Shown: positions 29,310 through 41,169 of the stretch, piece after piece
Layout of the letters: each line of letters begins with the position of its first letter
Position numbering within the stretch: the stretch's first letter is position 1
NCBI GenBank assembly: GCA_001600415.1
Contig: BCJX01000003.1
Span: 940,573 to 982,476 of the forward strand
Length of the DNA: 41,904 bases
Reading direction: 5' to 3'
Origin: Pascua guehoae
Taxonomy: Eukaryota > Basidiomycota > Tremellomycetes > Trichosporonales > Trichosporonaceae
Program-made: the position numbers and the translations under genes
The notes under the pieces: model-generated
Databases searched by the model: none
The model's input: the letters and a program-made list of their open reading frames with translations, nothing else
What the model was told of the DNA's origin: nothing

Positions 29310-29519
29310 TGCAGCAGTTTGGTACATTACGCGGTGGGCTTCACTTGGGATACAGGAATATAAAGGTTATTCAGCGTTTCCAAGAAGCGGGCCACCGACA
29401 TTTCGCCCGTGACTACTCCGTATCAGGACATGCGAAGGAGTGAGAGCTGCAGCGGGCTGTCTACGAGGTGGGGTGTCGCGTTTTTATACCCAGGTTTGGT
29501 TTAATTTATCGTTCCGTGG

Positions 29520-29546
29520 TAGGTTTTGTAGGTTTTGTAGGTTTTG
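29520..29546. repeat. three TAGGTTTTG tandem repeats
   Basis: A perfect 9-bp unit three times in a row, in non-coding DNA. Confidence 0.85.
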
Positions 29547-30713
29547 TTCGGCTGGAAGGATCGACCATGTTGACCCAGGGGTTGGTTTCTCACCGTTAAT
29601 GGGTTGGACCTGAGCTGCCTGCACCCATGTAGAGGAGAGAGGCGAGTGCCACTAGAGACGACGTTGGTGGCCCGACTTGTTTGCCTGATTTACTTATTTA
29701 TCAGCCCGCGACGACAGCGGACCTGGAAACGATAACCCGAGCCCTGTCGATACCAGACCTTGGCCACTGCCAGCAAACTTTGGCTTCTAGTTTACCAGAG
29801 GTGCTGAGCTGGCGCTCGTCTGCGAACAGCCCAGGAGGAAGTGAGTGCACAACGAACCCCTATTGTGATGCAAACCATTGTGCAGAGTCAGCTGGTGGTA
29901 AAATCACCTCAGCGGTGTCAAGAAACGTCACCTCCGCTGGGCGACACATTCTTTCTCAGAAAACACAGACAATCAGAGCCGTGGGGCCAGACCAGTTGGG
30001 ATCTACAAAGTGCCCAATCTTGGGCTATGGCAGGAATGGCGGTGGGAAAGTCCTACAGCCTGGACTCTGCCACAATCGCCCCTGTGCCACAAGGTACCTG
30101 CTATCCATGTCGCCCAAACACCCAAATGCGTATAGTACAGTCGAGGAGGCATACTCGGCGGGTTCTCGCTCCGTGAACCTGTCAGCAAGAATGGGTATTA
30201 TTACACGAGATGCCACAAACAGGGATACGTCGCGGGAAAACTATAGCACCCGACGACCCAACACTTGTCCTCACGCAAATCACGGGAAAGAGGGACCGAG
30301 CGGACCTAGGGGATCAAGACTCACAAACCCACAGAGAAAAAGGACCGTGGGCGCAGGGAGAGGTTTGTCTCGCGCCGAATACTCATCTCAGTACCAGCTC
30401 AGAGCTACATACCACGTCTGCCACGGTATCCCACGGTATCCCTCCCTCCCAGTCCTTTCCACACCTCTGTACAACGGGACGAACTACACATTGACCGCGA
30501 GCCGAGCCGCCGAGTCCTCCGCGCCCGGTACACGCCCATACCTCTTGAAAATACGCCCCGCCACCACTGGCTTCTGCCACAAACGCAAAGCCGCTCGTGA
30601 CTAGCCTGCACCTGGCACTGTTATCTGCCGCGGCTGTGACAGTGATAAGGAGCGAGCTGGGCCCCGTGGAGCCGCGGAGAGTTCTGGGGTGCGGGGGTGG
30701 GGGGAGTGGAACC

Positions 30714-30732
30714 GGGGGGGGGGGGGGGGGGG
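30714..30732. repeat. poly(G) run of 19
   Basis: G19 between ACC and AGGTG, in non-coding DNA. Confidence 0.85.
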
Positions 30733-32554
30733 AGGTGATACCGTGCTGGGTGCCAGTGGAACCGGCATGCACGAGTGGTGGGGAAGAGGGGCGGTTGGGC
30801 GACTGGGGCGACTTGACTTGGGCGACTGGGCGACTGGGCGACTTGGGAAGGCATGGCCAGCCAAGAGGGGAGCGGACCCATCGTCCGCTCGCCAGCACCG
30901 GCAACCCAGAGGCCGTCTTGGCACACGGACCTGTTCTAGATTCCATTTCCAGCCCCAGCCCCGTTCCGGCGCCACACGCCACGAGTCGCACGCCACGGCA
31001 CGCAACGTCTGCTGGCAGGCCGCCAAATCCGTTGCGTGCCCGGTGTACCGGTGTCTGGTGCGGGTTGGCTTGAGGGGGCCGAGTTGGCTGGCCAGCTGGC
31101 CAGCTGGGTGCGCTCGGGTATATCTGGTACGCCGTCGTGTTGAGTTCGCGAGGGGGCAGCATTCAGACCATTCAGCCGGCGGACACTGCCAAGAGCGGGG
31201 CAGACGAGTGGGCACCGCCGCCATTCCTCGTCTCGGGCCAGGATCGCGGCGTACCGTACAGGTCTGTACAAGCCTACAACCGACGCGGCGTATAGGATGT
31301 AGACGCCCGCCCGGCCGCCCGATTGCTTGAATCAGATGCAACTGCTCACTGCACTGCACTGTGAGAAACCCCGCTCGCCTCGTCTGAACCGGCGCAGCCG
31401 ACCGCCGAGCGCGGCAGGTCTGCCCAAGAGTGACGTCACGCGCGGGCGATAATATCCAAGCAACCAAGCAACCGCCGAGGCTGAGCCACATGTCATGCAC
31501 ATCGGACGTGGCCGGCAGGCAGACATGCCATTATGCCAATGCCCGACGCGCCGCGCATGCGGCAACTCTGTCATTTGTGCGTGCGCGGGGGATCGGAAAC
31601 TGGATCACTAGATCACTGGATCAGCTAGGCAACGAACGTGGGAACGTGGGTTGGACGTGTCGCATGTCGCGAGCATACGAGTCGCGTCGCCTGCGTCGCA
31701 GGCATCAATCTCGATATTCGGCCCCGATCTCCTCCATCCCCCCCCCCCCCAACTTGCCGCCCTGCACCGGCCGCCCCGATTTCGATCCTGGACCTGCCCT
31801 CCCTCGATCTCACGCGCCACGCGCCATGGCCGCAAGCCCAGTGTGTCTCGTATCGTGCCCCATGCAGTGTGCCTCGGCCTGCCCCATGGGGCCTTATCGG
31901 TGCCATGGGGAAAGGTGGGGATGACGTGGCGTGCTGAGGGAGTGATTGGATTGACACGCGCAACGAGCAGAAGGCAGCCTACAGCCTGTGGCAGCATGCG
32001 GCTGCGCGGCTGTGCGGCGGTGCGGCGGTGCACTTTCACTTGCAGCTGCGTGCAAGATAGCCACACGCATGCCCGTCCGCTGGGCGTTGACATCTGTGCC
32101 CGATCGGGTTAATGTCCATGTGCGCACTGCCGCCGGCGGTGCTGGCGACAAGCAACTTGGGCGAGTACCTTGTGGTAATGTAGCACAGGACGAATCAGGG
32201 GGTTCTGTACATGAGCCTGTGATGCTTCAGGACGTTTGTGCAGCCTGGGAAAGGGGCGGCCGTATGAAACTATTCCTGCTGCTTTGCACGTTGGGAGGCT
32301 GGCATAAATTCGTATGGAGCAGTCGTCTATCACTAGGCTGCAAATGTACACGGCTGTACACGTGCGCGATTTTACAACCTCGGCCCGCAGCACTGGACAA
32401 GGCGACAACCTACGACACACCACGTCGTGCACGGTCCGGAGCGGGTCGCGCTGCGAACCTGCGAGCCGTGGCGACACCGTGTCGAGAACGCGTGCGTATC
32501 CTCCGAAAAAAAAAAAAGTCGAAAGTCACAAAAGTCACGCAACGAGAACGGGAC

Positions 32555-32896
32555 ATGGCGTCGTCGTCGGGACGCCGCGTTGCAAAAGGGGTGCCGGGGG
32601 GTGTGCAAAGGTGTGTAAAGTGTGGGAACTACATTCCGCCCAAAGGGTGCGTTGAGGCGTGCGCTGATGGTCCTGGTATGAGGTCGGCACGGCCGGGTAG
32701 GGGGTTGACTCTGGGTGCTTTGGGCGCTGGACCTTTGGCGGCTGGGTCTGTCTATGTCTGTGTCTCATTACTCATCACTTGGAGTACCGCTTGCGTCTTG
32801 TACATTGCGTCAACTGTGTTGTCTGCATTTTATCACACCATTTTGCCTGCCTCTTGCAAGATTATCATCATGGTCGACTTTATAGACTTGATTTAG
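32555..32896 (+). CDS. possible small Cys-containing membrane protein
   Basis: A candidate only: ATG 32555 opens 113 aa with RCVKCGNYIPPKGCVEAC (C20, C23, C32, C36, a zinc-knuckle-like spacing) and one hydrophobic segment (VYVCVSLLITWSTACVLYIA, about residues 71-90). An A-rich stretch precedes the start. No family is recognised, a GTATGA donor-like word occurs inside the frame (so the true 3' half could be spliced differently), and a frame of this length could occur by chance. Confidence 0.22.
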   Translation: MASSSGRRVAKGVPGGVQRCVKCGNYIPPKGCVEACADGPGMRSARPGRGLTLGALGAGPLAAGSVYVCVSLLITWSTACVLYIASTVLSAFYHTILPASCKIIIMVDFIDLI

Positions 32897-34420
32897 GATT
32901 TTTGCAAACGTAAGTGGCGTCAGGGCACGTGGGGAATGCAATGCATCCAGAATCCGAGGTTTCAGGGACGTGTCGAGCACAGACGCACCCCGGCATCTAT
33001 ACAGGCAAGGCACGACCCCACGACTTTATAATAATAGTATCGGGTCAATGCGCGCAGCCAGACTTAATCTCTTGCTTGTACTGTAATCCATCCAAAGGTC
33101 ACCCGTTATCAGTCTGGCGACCATCACGGCTGAGCAACGTGCATGGCCTGGTGCTAAATCTGACCGCCAGCCATCTCGTGTCAGACACTCTCGATCCCAT
33201 CGAGACCAGCCAGAGTCTAGCTGGGCCAGACGAGTGCTGGCTGCCGGCGGGACTGCTAGCACGTTGCTAGCATGCTAGCTTGCTAGCTTGAGAAACGAAA
33301 TGAGCACGCATGCGGCTCGTCCTGGTATTGCCATGTTGCACATGAGGTGAAAAGTGTGGCATGTCCTTGATCTCTCATGAGGTGTGCACTGTGCGCCCTC
33401 CTAATGTGATTGTAGCTCGAGGCATGAGGACGACGGAAACCCAAGTAGAAGTTCAATGTCGTGGACACGTTGCGGGGTAAATGACGATAGGATATCGTCC
33501 CGTGAGTGGGGACGCGTCTTGCACCCGCGGATCGACGACAGGGTTCACATCCATTGTGGCAGTGGCACTTCCATTTTCGGCAATCGACCCCGCGTACGAG
33601 CGCGTCCTCGTGCCTGGCCGCCTGGGACTGCCGCCCCAGAGGCCATGTGGTGCAACAGACTAGACCTCGTAGTTATCGTGTATGCCGATTGTTCGCTTTC
33701 CGACAGGCGGGGTTAGCTTGTTGAATTGGGCTGTTGCATCCATACGACGTGCAGAGGCGTTTCAACGCTGAATGGGGCGTGAGAACTTGGACAGACGGTA
33801 GTCTGAAGCAGACGCTAGCGGGGGCCCCTCGACTCTTGTTGGGTGCTCAAAGTGGCCTCCTCTGCAGCGTGTCAGGCGGAACATTCAACTTGTGAGCCCT
33901 GAGCCCCGTGGCCCCAGAGGATGGCTCTTGCTTCGGAATTTGGCTGCCGTCGTCATGAACGCCGGCCAGCAAGAGACAGATTGCTGCCAACAACTGATGC
34001 AGGCGTTTTGCATCCAGGTGCGTGCCACGTAATCCTACCTGTGGCCTCTTTTGCTTGGCCCGGACAATGAATCATGCTTGCACATGCCAATCCTTCCCGC
34101 CCCTGCAGCAAGAAAAAAAGTCGAGCCTCTGTTAATCTGCCCCTAGCCCCTCTCCGATGAGGCTGTTTCTTTGCTCTGGGTCCACTCGACATCCTGTGGC
34201 CGCCTACGGGCCCTGGGTGCCGCCACGACGAGACCCTGTGCATTCTCTCTCTCCCAGGGTGCGTCGACTAAAACGCCCCGACATCGGGCTGTGCCAGCTG
34301 ATGCCAGTAGCCAGCAGCCAGCAGCCACTCATGCCTGCCTGCCAAGCAAGGAAACTCGGGACAGTCCAAGTCTGGCCAGGTACGTGGCCCCGCATCGGGC
34401 CCAGCCGCAGCCGCAGCGCT
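32897..34420. other. gene-poor region, part 2
   Basis: 1.5 kb without a convincing gene. GCTAGC occurs four times in 33 bp (33255, 33266, 33274, 33282). No RNA gene signature was found. Confidence 0.5.
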
Positions 34421-36172
34421 AGTGTTTCTCTCTCTCTGCCTGTACCCCCCTTGTCCCTGGTCCCTGGCGCACGAATGGCGGCGCAGAGACGGGCCTGGCA
34501 CGAAATCTGGCTCGTTTTCGCAGACATGCCGGCGGCTGGCGCCTCTGTCGCACTTTGTTCCCACATTAATTTCCACCTCTCTTCCCCCACCCCCATCCAC
34601 CCATCCTCCGTACAGTGCTGCTGCACTGCTGTCCATACTGGTGCATGCTACACTTACAAACTGGGGAAGAACGCGCTCGCGCGTCCATACCGTGTGTGTC
34701 GCATTTCCACATTGCTCAACTCGATCCGAAACCACATCCCACCATCTGCTCATCCATCGTCCTCGTCCGAGCCACGAGTGCACAACGTCGGCCGCCGCTC
34801 GCCGTTTTCCAGGGCAAACTTGTCCGACAGAAAAAAAAAACAGCCAACTCTCCGACCCCCGCCGAGCGCCGCCATCCATCAACCTCGACACTCCGACAGG
34901 ACCGCGCACGCCCCCCCTTGCACACACAACCCCCGACGACCACCTCACCTTTGCCCGTGCGCTGCTGCAGTGCTCTAGTTGCCTGTTCCACATCAGACAA
35001 GAGCCAGCCAGCCATCTGCCCCATCTTCCCCCCCACCACTGCTCCTTGTGGTATCCACGCCCAACGCCCGAGTCCCATCCAACACGTACGCGCTTTGGGC
35101 CATCGAGATTCACAATCACGCCCGTGCGCCGCCACGTTTTGTACTGTTGGCCAGCCAGCACAAGTTGGAGGATAGCTTGCATCCGCAGTCGTCTGTCCGC
35201 CCGTCTGCGAGTTCTGCGACGCCTCGTCTTCGGGCCATCGGATTGTTGGCGTTTGTCCTCACACAGGGCCCGATCCACACATCCAGTATTCCCCAATCCG
35301 CAGTTGAGCAACGCACGCCCGCTCGCACGCACGCCCTCCCCCCCCCCTCCCCTGCCGTCGCTGCCAAGGTACAAACGCGTTGCGCCTCCGCCTCTGTCCC
35401 TCCCCCCCCCCCCCGACCCTAATCTTTTGTCGGCCGCGCCCGTCGTGTGCGTTGTGGTTTGACCCAAAGTTGGGTATTCCTTCCCTGGGGGCTTGACATT
35501 TGTCGAGATTATCAGACAGACCGACGCCCCGCGCCCAGCTTTGCCCAGCCTGGCGCGCATCTTGGCTCAGCCTCGTGATCCTGCGTCGGCCTCGCCCACG
35601 TTCCCTGTCCCTCTACAACGCCTCTCGACGTAACGACCACTCGACCACCTGACCTGCACGTTCTCTGCACCCGGGCACACCTCGGCTCTGCGCAGACGTC
35701 AGCCGGCGCCCGCACGCATCAAGCGTCTGTCAATCAATCAATCCTGCCTTTGTACTACGAGGACGACAACTTGGCATAGAACTCTATCAACGTCTCCATC
35801 CTCGTCGCTTTTGTTGCACAGCACACCAAACGACACCACTATCGGCGGTCATTTACAACCTGGCCGCTCCGATCTCATTGCCCCGCCTCGAAACCCTTGC
35901 CTGCCTTGTACACCCCCCGCATCCGGCGGTGCACGGTCCGCTCGTTCATTTAGCGTCGTCTCGCCCTCGCCCTCGGCTGTCTGTCCCTCCCTTCCTCCCC
36001 CACGACGCCGCTGCACGTCCCCCCGGTCGTAGTCCAGGTCCCAGGGCGCAGCACACAGGTTTGAAAGATCGGCGACACGGATCCATCTCCATTTGTCGAC
36101 AGGCGCGCCCAAAAGTTGCTGCTCCACAAACGGGCTCGACTTTGAATACACACCCACCCACATCCGCATCCG

Positions 36173-36209
<37 letters not shown>

Positions 36210-37256
36210 ACCCCCCCCCCCCCCCCCCCCCCCCCCACATCAGACGACAAAAGCCGCACCGCGTGCAGCCGCAAAGAACGACTACCGTCGTGCCCGAGTC
36301 CGAACCCCCGGTCACCGCATGGTAAGTGCTTACGGAATCCTTGCGGCCATGGAAAACATTGTTGATCACCGCTTTTCAGCGTCGAGATTAAATATCCCCG
36401 AAGACCGACCCCGGCATCTCGCCCAGCATCGCTGCAAGCTTGGCAACACGCTACGAGCAAAGTAGTCGACAACGGGGCTGAGACGTCATTTATCTGTCTG
36501 GTCACGACACACGTTTCCACTCCCTGCGTGCGTCTTGCGGAATACGGGATAAACACACCACTGTGAGTTGATTGCTGCGGAGTGCAATGAGCTAGCGCGC
36601 TCGAGCACACGGATGTGAGACACGACTTGTGGGCTTTTTCACCCTGCCGATGTCCGTTCACGTTGTGCAAAAAAGTCTTGTCCTGCAGGTGGATTTGCTT
36701 GTCCTATCGTCCTCTTCCCACGCATCCCAAGCCACAAAATCGACATTCTACACTGCATTTCTCTTCCATTCCCCCCCTCCCCTGCACGCTGCATGCTCTC
36801 CCTCATCGTCCCCCTTGCCCCTGGCACGCCGCCAGATTTGTTGCTGACCACAACCCCTCGCTTTGCACCGTCACACATCTCTGCTATCCACTCGCTGCTA
36901 CTCTGCCCCATCCTTTTGTCATTACGCCCGCCCGCATCACTGCGTCACCGCCGCATGCCGCTCGTGCGCAAATCTCGTTGATATCGCCCCACTGCGGCGC
37001 CCACATCCCATCACACAACAACGTTCGTCAACCCTTCCCCTGGCAAACACGCTTCGGCCGCGCCCGTCTGCTCCACAGTCGTTGAACAAAACACGTCCTC
37101 ACGCCCCCCAAGGCCCGCTGGCGGTTCTCTTAAACGCATCTTGACTCTGACGGGGTCTCGAGCCCTCGTTTTTTTCATCACTTTGACCCATTTCCCGTCT
37201 TCTCAGACTCCCCCCCACCCCCGCATTTTCTTATCAACCCCACGGCATCGCCACTG
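34421..37256 (+). other. pyrimidine-rich stretch, probable promoter and long 5' leader of the CBM21 gene
   Basis: From about 34420 to 37490 the + strand is strongly C/T-rich, as in long 5' leaders of regulated genes in this fungal group (inference). It contains C37-A-C26 (36173-36236), an ATG directly followed by GTAAGT (36319-36327) and many short upstream ATG frames. No coding exon was recognised. Where transcription begins cannot be seen. Confidence 0.4.
36173..36236. repeat. poly(C) tract, C37-A-C26
   Basis: A 64-bp tract interrupted by a single A at 36210. It lies on the coding strand of the downstream gene, within the likely leader or promoter. Confidence 0.9.
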
Positions 37257-37480
37257 GTGAGTCTTATCGGCCTACCCACCCACCTTCCCTTCCCACGTCA
37301 CTATGCCGACCATCCCCATGGGGGCTTGAGTCCCCCCTTCTTGTGTCTTTGCATCCCACGCGAGGACAAGACCCACTTGCAGCACCGCATCGGGCTTTTT
37401 GCATTGTTCACATCCCCAAAACACCCCACCCGACTAGCTTCCACCTCCCCGGCGCGGCTGCCCCAACTAACAACGGCTAG
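37257..37480 (+). other. probable 5' UTR intron of the CBM21 gene
   Basis: Donor CTG/GTGAGTC at 37257, branch-like CCAACTAACAAC, acceptor GGCTAG ending at 37480. Splicing would bring the leader to within 9 nt of the start codon at 37490. The signals are good; use is not proven. Confidence 0.5.
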
Positions 37481-37489
37481 CTTTGCACC

Positions 37490-40269
37490 ATGCCGTACGC
37501 CGAGCCAACATCTCCCATCAACTCGCCGCTCGCTCCTCTCTCCCCCACTCTCACTCCTGTGAGGAGCGCAAGATCTCCACGCCGCACGTCACAGAACTTG
37601 CAAAGTGACCCGTCTCCGCGCCTGGCGCAGCCGACGCTGCCGCGGCGAGCATCGACCTCACCCACACCGCCGCGCAAGGCAACACTTCCTGGCGCGCGAT
37701 CAAACGCTGCTGCTGTGGGGGCGCTCGAGGCGATGCGCCAAGTCGAGAGCTTGCGACGCCCACCAGCCCATTCTTCGACTGGTTCGCCCAGTTTCTTGGG
37801 TCTCAAGATCCATGCGAGCCCAATTGACTCGCCCACTGTCAACGCGGATAACCGCTTTCCATCGTTCACCTCGTTTTCCCGTTGGAAGCACCCCGCTCAC
37901 TCGCCGCCGCCCAAGGTCTCCCTTCTCCAGCGCCAGCGCCAGACCCGAGACAGGGCCGTGTCGTCTGCATCGCTCCCTTCGCCCGAGGAGACACCCATTT
38001 CGCCCACACCACTCAGTCCACGAGACGCCATGGTGCGCAAAAAGTCGGGCGAGGTGGTAAAGTCTTCACTCAAGCGTCGTGCCTTATCGACCCCCGACCT
38101 TGGTCGTGACTCGGGTGAAGAGCAACGGACCCTGAACAAGAATGGCTCCCGCTCCACCCGCGACCTCCCAGCAGACCACAGCAAGAGCGTGCGCTTCCCG
38201 GATGTGGGTATCGAGAAGGTTGTCCTGTTCCTTCGCGGACAGAAGCCCATTGCAGTCTCCAAGACGGCCGACACAAACGAGATTCCCACAGAGACCGAGG
38301 ACGAGCACGACACGGATCTGTCCGACTATGTCCACTTTCGTACACGCCGAAATGGCTCGCCATCGTTGGGTCCAGAGCCCAAGGAGGTTCAGATCGACGT
38401 CGGCAGCACGGTCCCCCGGATCCGTGTCGACTTTGGCCCAGGCACTCAGGGCTTGTTGAAGAATGAGTTTGTGTTGCTCGAGCGTGTCGAAATGGTCAAC
38501 ACCACGACCACCTTGGCCATGCGTGGCACGGTGATTGTGCGCAATGTATCATTCCAGAAATGGGTCGCGGTTCGGTTCACGCTCGACAACTGGCAGTGAG
38601 TCTGGAGTTGTCACAACCATGTACTGCAGGCACTAATTCTTCTACAGGACTGTCTCCGAGGTCTCTGCCCAGCACGTGTCGCACATTCCCGCTGCCACGA
38701 CTGGTGACGAGGGCTGGGACCGCTTCAGCTTTACTGTCAAGCTCGACGACCACCGTCGCAAGATTGAGGAGCGCACGCTCTTCCTGTGTGTGCGATATTC
38801 CATCGAGGGGACAGAGTGGTGGGACTCGAACCGCGGCGACAACTACCGCTTCACGTTCAAGCACGTGCCCGTCCGCCGTCGCCACATGGCGTCACCCATG
38901 CGCCCTGCCTCGCCGCACCGTCCCCACTCGCCGCATCTCGGCAACAATTTCCCCATTCTCCCCCTTTTGGAAAGGTCCACCGAGAGGAAGAGTCCTCTCA
39001 ATTGGGTCTTTCCGCGCACGGCCCCAGCCACTCAGCAGGTCGAGCGCGAGCCGTCTCCCGTACAGGCGCCTCCTCCTGCCGTCGCCTTCAAGCCTCCTCC
39101 TTCGCCCGACGTGCACTCTATCCTTGGGCTCAAGAAGTGGTGCGCACCGTCGCCGCCACAATCGCCACCAAAGCACCTGGCTGCGTCCCACTCGCCGTTT
39201 GTTCTGCCCTTGGCGCCCGTGCGCGTCCATGCGACGCCGCCTCCGATGATCGTCCACGGTCACCCGGCCAACACATGGCAGCCTCCGCCGCACGAGCGCA
39301 ACCACAGCTGGGCCGGCAAGCCGTCACCCAGGGAGCCACTTGACGTTGTGTCTGCTAGCGATACCGAAGAACCCAAGGCTGGTGAGACAACCCCTACGGC
39401 AGCACGTGCGCGTTCGCCCGTTGGCCACGACCGGTCCCCGGTTCCTCGGGACACGTCTCCCTTCTGCGTTCCGACACAGCAGCCGCCTACCACTGCTGCT
39501 GCCGCGACGTCGGAGCCGCCGGTGACTCTGAGTGCCGCAAGCCCAACCGCGAGCCCAGTGTCGACTCCGAGCACAAGCGAGGACGAGAAGCCGTCCCTTC
39601 CTCTCACCCGTAGCACCAACGACCTTCGCTCTCTGGTCGAGAACAGTGCCGCAGGACTCATGACGCCGCCGAGCAGCAACCTCTCGTCGCCGCCTACTCC
39701 GAGTGCCGTGCTCGCACCCGAGTCGCCGACGACGTCCATGTCGACGGGCGACTCGTCTCCGGTCAATGTGCTTCTCCCCGACTCGCGAGACGACGACGAC
39801 TCGACTGAACTTGACCGCCGCCGCACGCTGAATGCTGCGACGTACCAGGAGTTTGTGAGCGCGCCCCAATCGCTCGCATCGTTCTAAGCCGGCTGACCCA
39901 GTGTGTGTATAGCTCGACAAGTTTTGTTTCTACCAGTCGCCATCCATGAACGCACCCACAGAGTTCCCCCACCCGTCGTATATTCCCCTCTCGTCGTCGG
40001 GTTATTCATCCCCGCTTGACATTGGTGGTTTCTATGGACGCGGTACGCCGACGCCGACTCCCCAGACGTACGACGGCTATTTTGCAGGCGCGCCAAACCC
40101 GGAACCCACTGTGCCAGTCTCGGATGCAAGCGCCGCCAGCAGCACCCCGCGCGCCACTACACCCACCCCGTCGACACCCGCCAATGAAAAGGCCACCAAT
40201 GGTCCACTCAAGACGGGAGCCGGTGTCGATGACCTCGCTGGGCAAATGTCCTCGCTCACGACCGCGTAA
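37490..40269 (+). CDS. CBM21-domain protein phosphatase 1 targeting subunit (Gac1/PPP1R3-like)
   Basis: Exons 37490-38595, 38648-39854, 39913-40269 (introns 52 and 58 nt, GT-AG) give 889 aa. The N-terminal 230 residues are Ser/Pro-rich with many SP sites. SKSVRFPD (about 231-238) is a PP1-docking RVxF motif. The CBM21 glycogen-binding domain spans about 300-455: IRVDFGPGT, ERVEMVNTTTTLAMRGTVIV, NVSFQKWVAVRFTLDNWQ, WDRFSFTVKLD, then EWWDSNRGDNYRFTF. Such subunits bring PP1 to glycogen to activate glycogen synthase (family knowledge). If intron 2 were not removed, the protein would stop at 39887; splicing gives TYQEFLDKFCFYQSP and continues into an in-frame Pro/Thr-rich tail, so the three-exon model is preferred. 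The long C-terminal disordered half is typical of fungal members. Confidence 0.87.
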
Positions 40270-40802
40270 GCGTAACGTGAGGGCATGATTGCCTTTGTCG
40301 TCGACACGACCACCACACCCACACGCAGCAGCCCTAGAACTTGACCCGACTCGAATCCCATGCCACCGACCCCACGCCTCGCGTTTGGGCCCTCTACAAA
40401 ACGACTCGCCCGGCGCGAGCCCGGATTGATTACTTTGTTCCTCCACTCACTCGCCGCGACGCCGCTACCCACCGGGTCCCCTAGATGACCAGACCACTCC
40501 CCGTCCCATCCCACTCACGCTTGTATCCACCCCATCCCATCTACGGACTGTTCAAAATCACACGTATCCATATCCATACCCCGAATGGTGTAGCAAAAGG
40601 CGCGCGCACGCCATGTTTAGTACGATGCATGCATACTGCGACTCGGCGGGGCAAGGGGAGTGTGGAGTCTGTCTACTGATACGGCCAGGTGTGCTGATGT
40701 GGCCTGGCCGCATAGAGTGCCGAGTGCGCGCCCCGTGGCTAGCTGCTGTTGGCATTGAGAAGGCGAATGACTGCAACAGGGACGCTCGGGAGGTTCTCCG
40801 CC
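40270..40802. other. convergent intergenic region
   Basis: 3' flank of the CBM21 gene; no gene or RNA signature was found. Confidence 0.5.
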
Positions 40803-40895
40803 CTCGGGAGTCGTCCGCGCTCGGGAGTCGTCCGCGCTCGGGAGTCGTCCGCGCTCGGGAGTCGTCCGCGCTCGGGAGTCGTCCGCGCTCGGGAG
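40803..40895. repeat. 17-bp tandem repeat, 5.5 copies
   Basis: CTCGGGAGTCGTCCGCG is perfectly repeated at 40803, 40820, 40837, 40854 and 40871, with a partial copy at 40888-40895. A diverged copy precedes it (CTCGGGAGGTTCTCCGCC). Confidence 0.92.
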
Positions 40896-41169
40896 GTCGT
40901 CTATGTTGGAGAGGGTCTGGCTGTGGATGAGAGTCTGGACCGGGCCGAGGCATGTCTTACTGACGAAGCAGAGGCCAGCACCTGATCAGCATCATGAGCA
41001 GTTACAGAGAAGTAAGAGCTAGTCAGTCACATGGATCAGCAGAGATGCCCACGATGTGTGGCGGATCGCACTTGCAGACCCAATTCCAGACCCAATGCCA
41101 GACCCGTGCCAACGCCCCAGCTATGCCCCAGCACCCACACGAACCACCCCAAGTGCATATCTCCTAGCG
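40896..41169. other. 3' flank of the terminal membrane-protein gene
   Basis: Nothing recognised; contains a short repeated CAGACCCAAT-like word (about 41078-41104). Confidence 0.45.

Larger units (their letters stand above)
28883..32554. other. gene-poor region, part 1
   Basis: 3.7 kb without a convincing gene. It contains an ambiguous NN plus G24 (29284-29309), an isolated TATAAA-like word at about 29361, three TAGGTTTTG repeats (29520-29546), a G19 run (30714-30732) and short GATCACT repeats near 31600. The longest + frame (29681-30604) starts only at TTG and has random-looking composition. Confidence 0.55.

Noticed and set aside
29681..30604. 307-codon plus-strand open frame
   Set aside because: It starts only from TTG, has no ATG for more than 100 codons, random-looking composition and no recognisable motif.
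34268..35560. 430-codon minus-strand open frame
   Set aside because: It is the complement of a C/T-rich stretch, giving Gly/Arg-rich low-complexity protein; no domain and no credible start.
39855..39890. Stop at 39887 as the end of the CBM21 protein
   Set aside because: GTGAGC donor, CTGAC branch and TAG acceptor allow a 58-nt intron that joins the frame to a protein-like tail ending at 40269.
40803..40895. CRISPR-like array
   Set aside because: Units are contiguous 17-mers with no spacers; an ordinary minisatellite in a eukaryotic genome.
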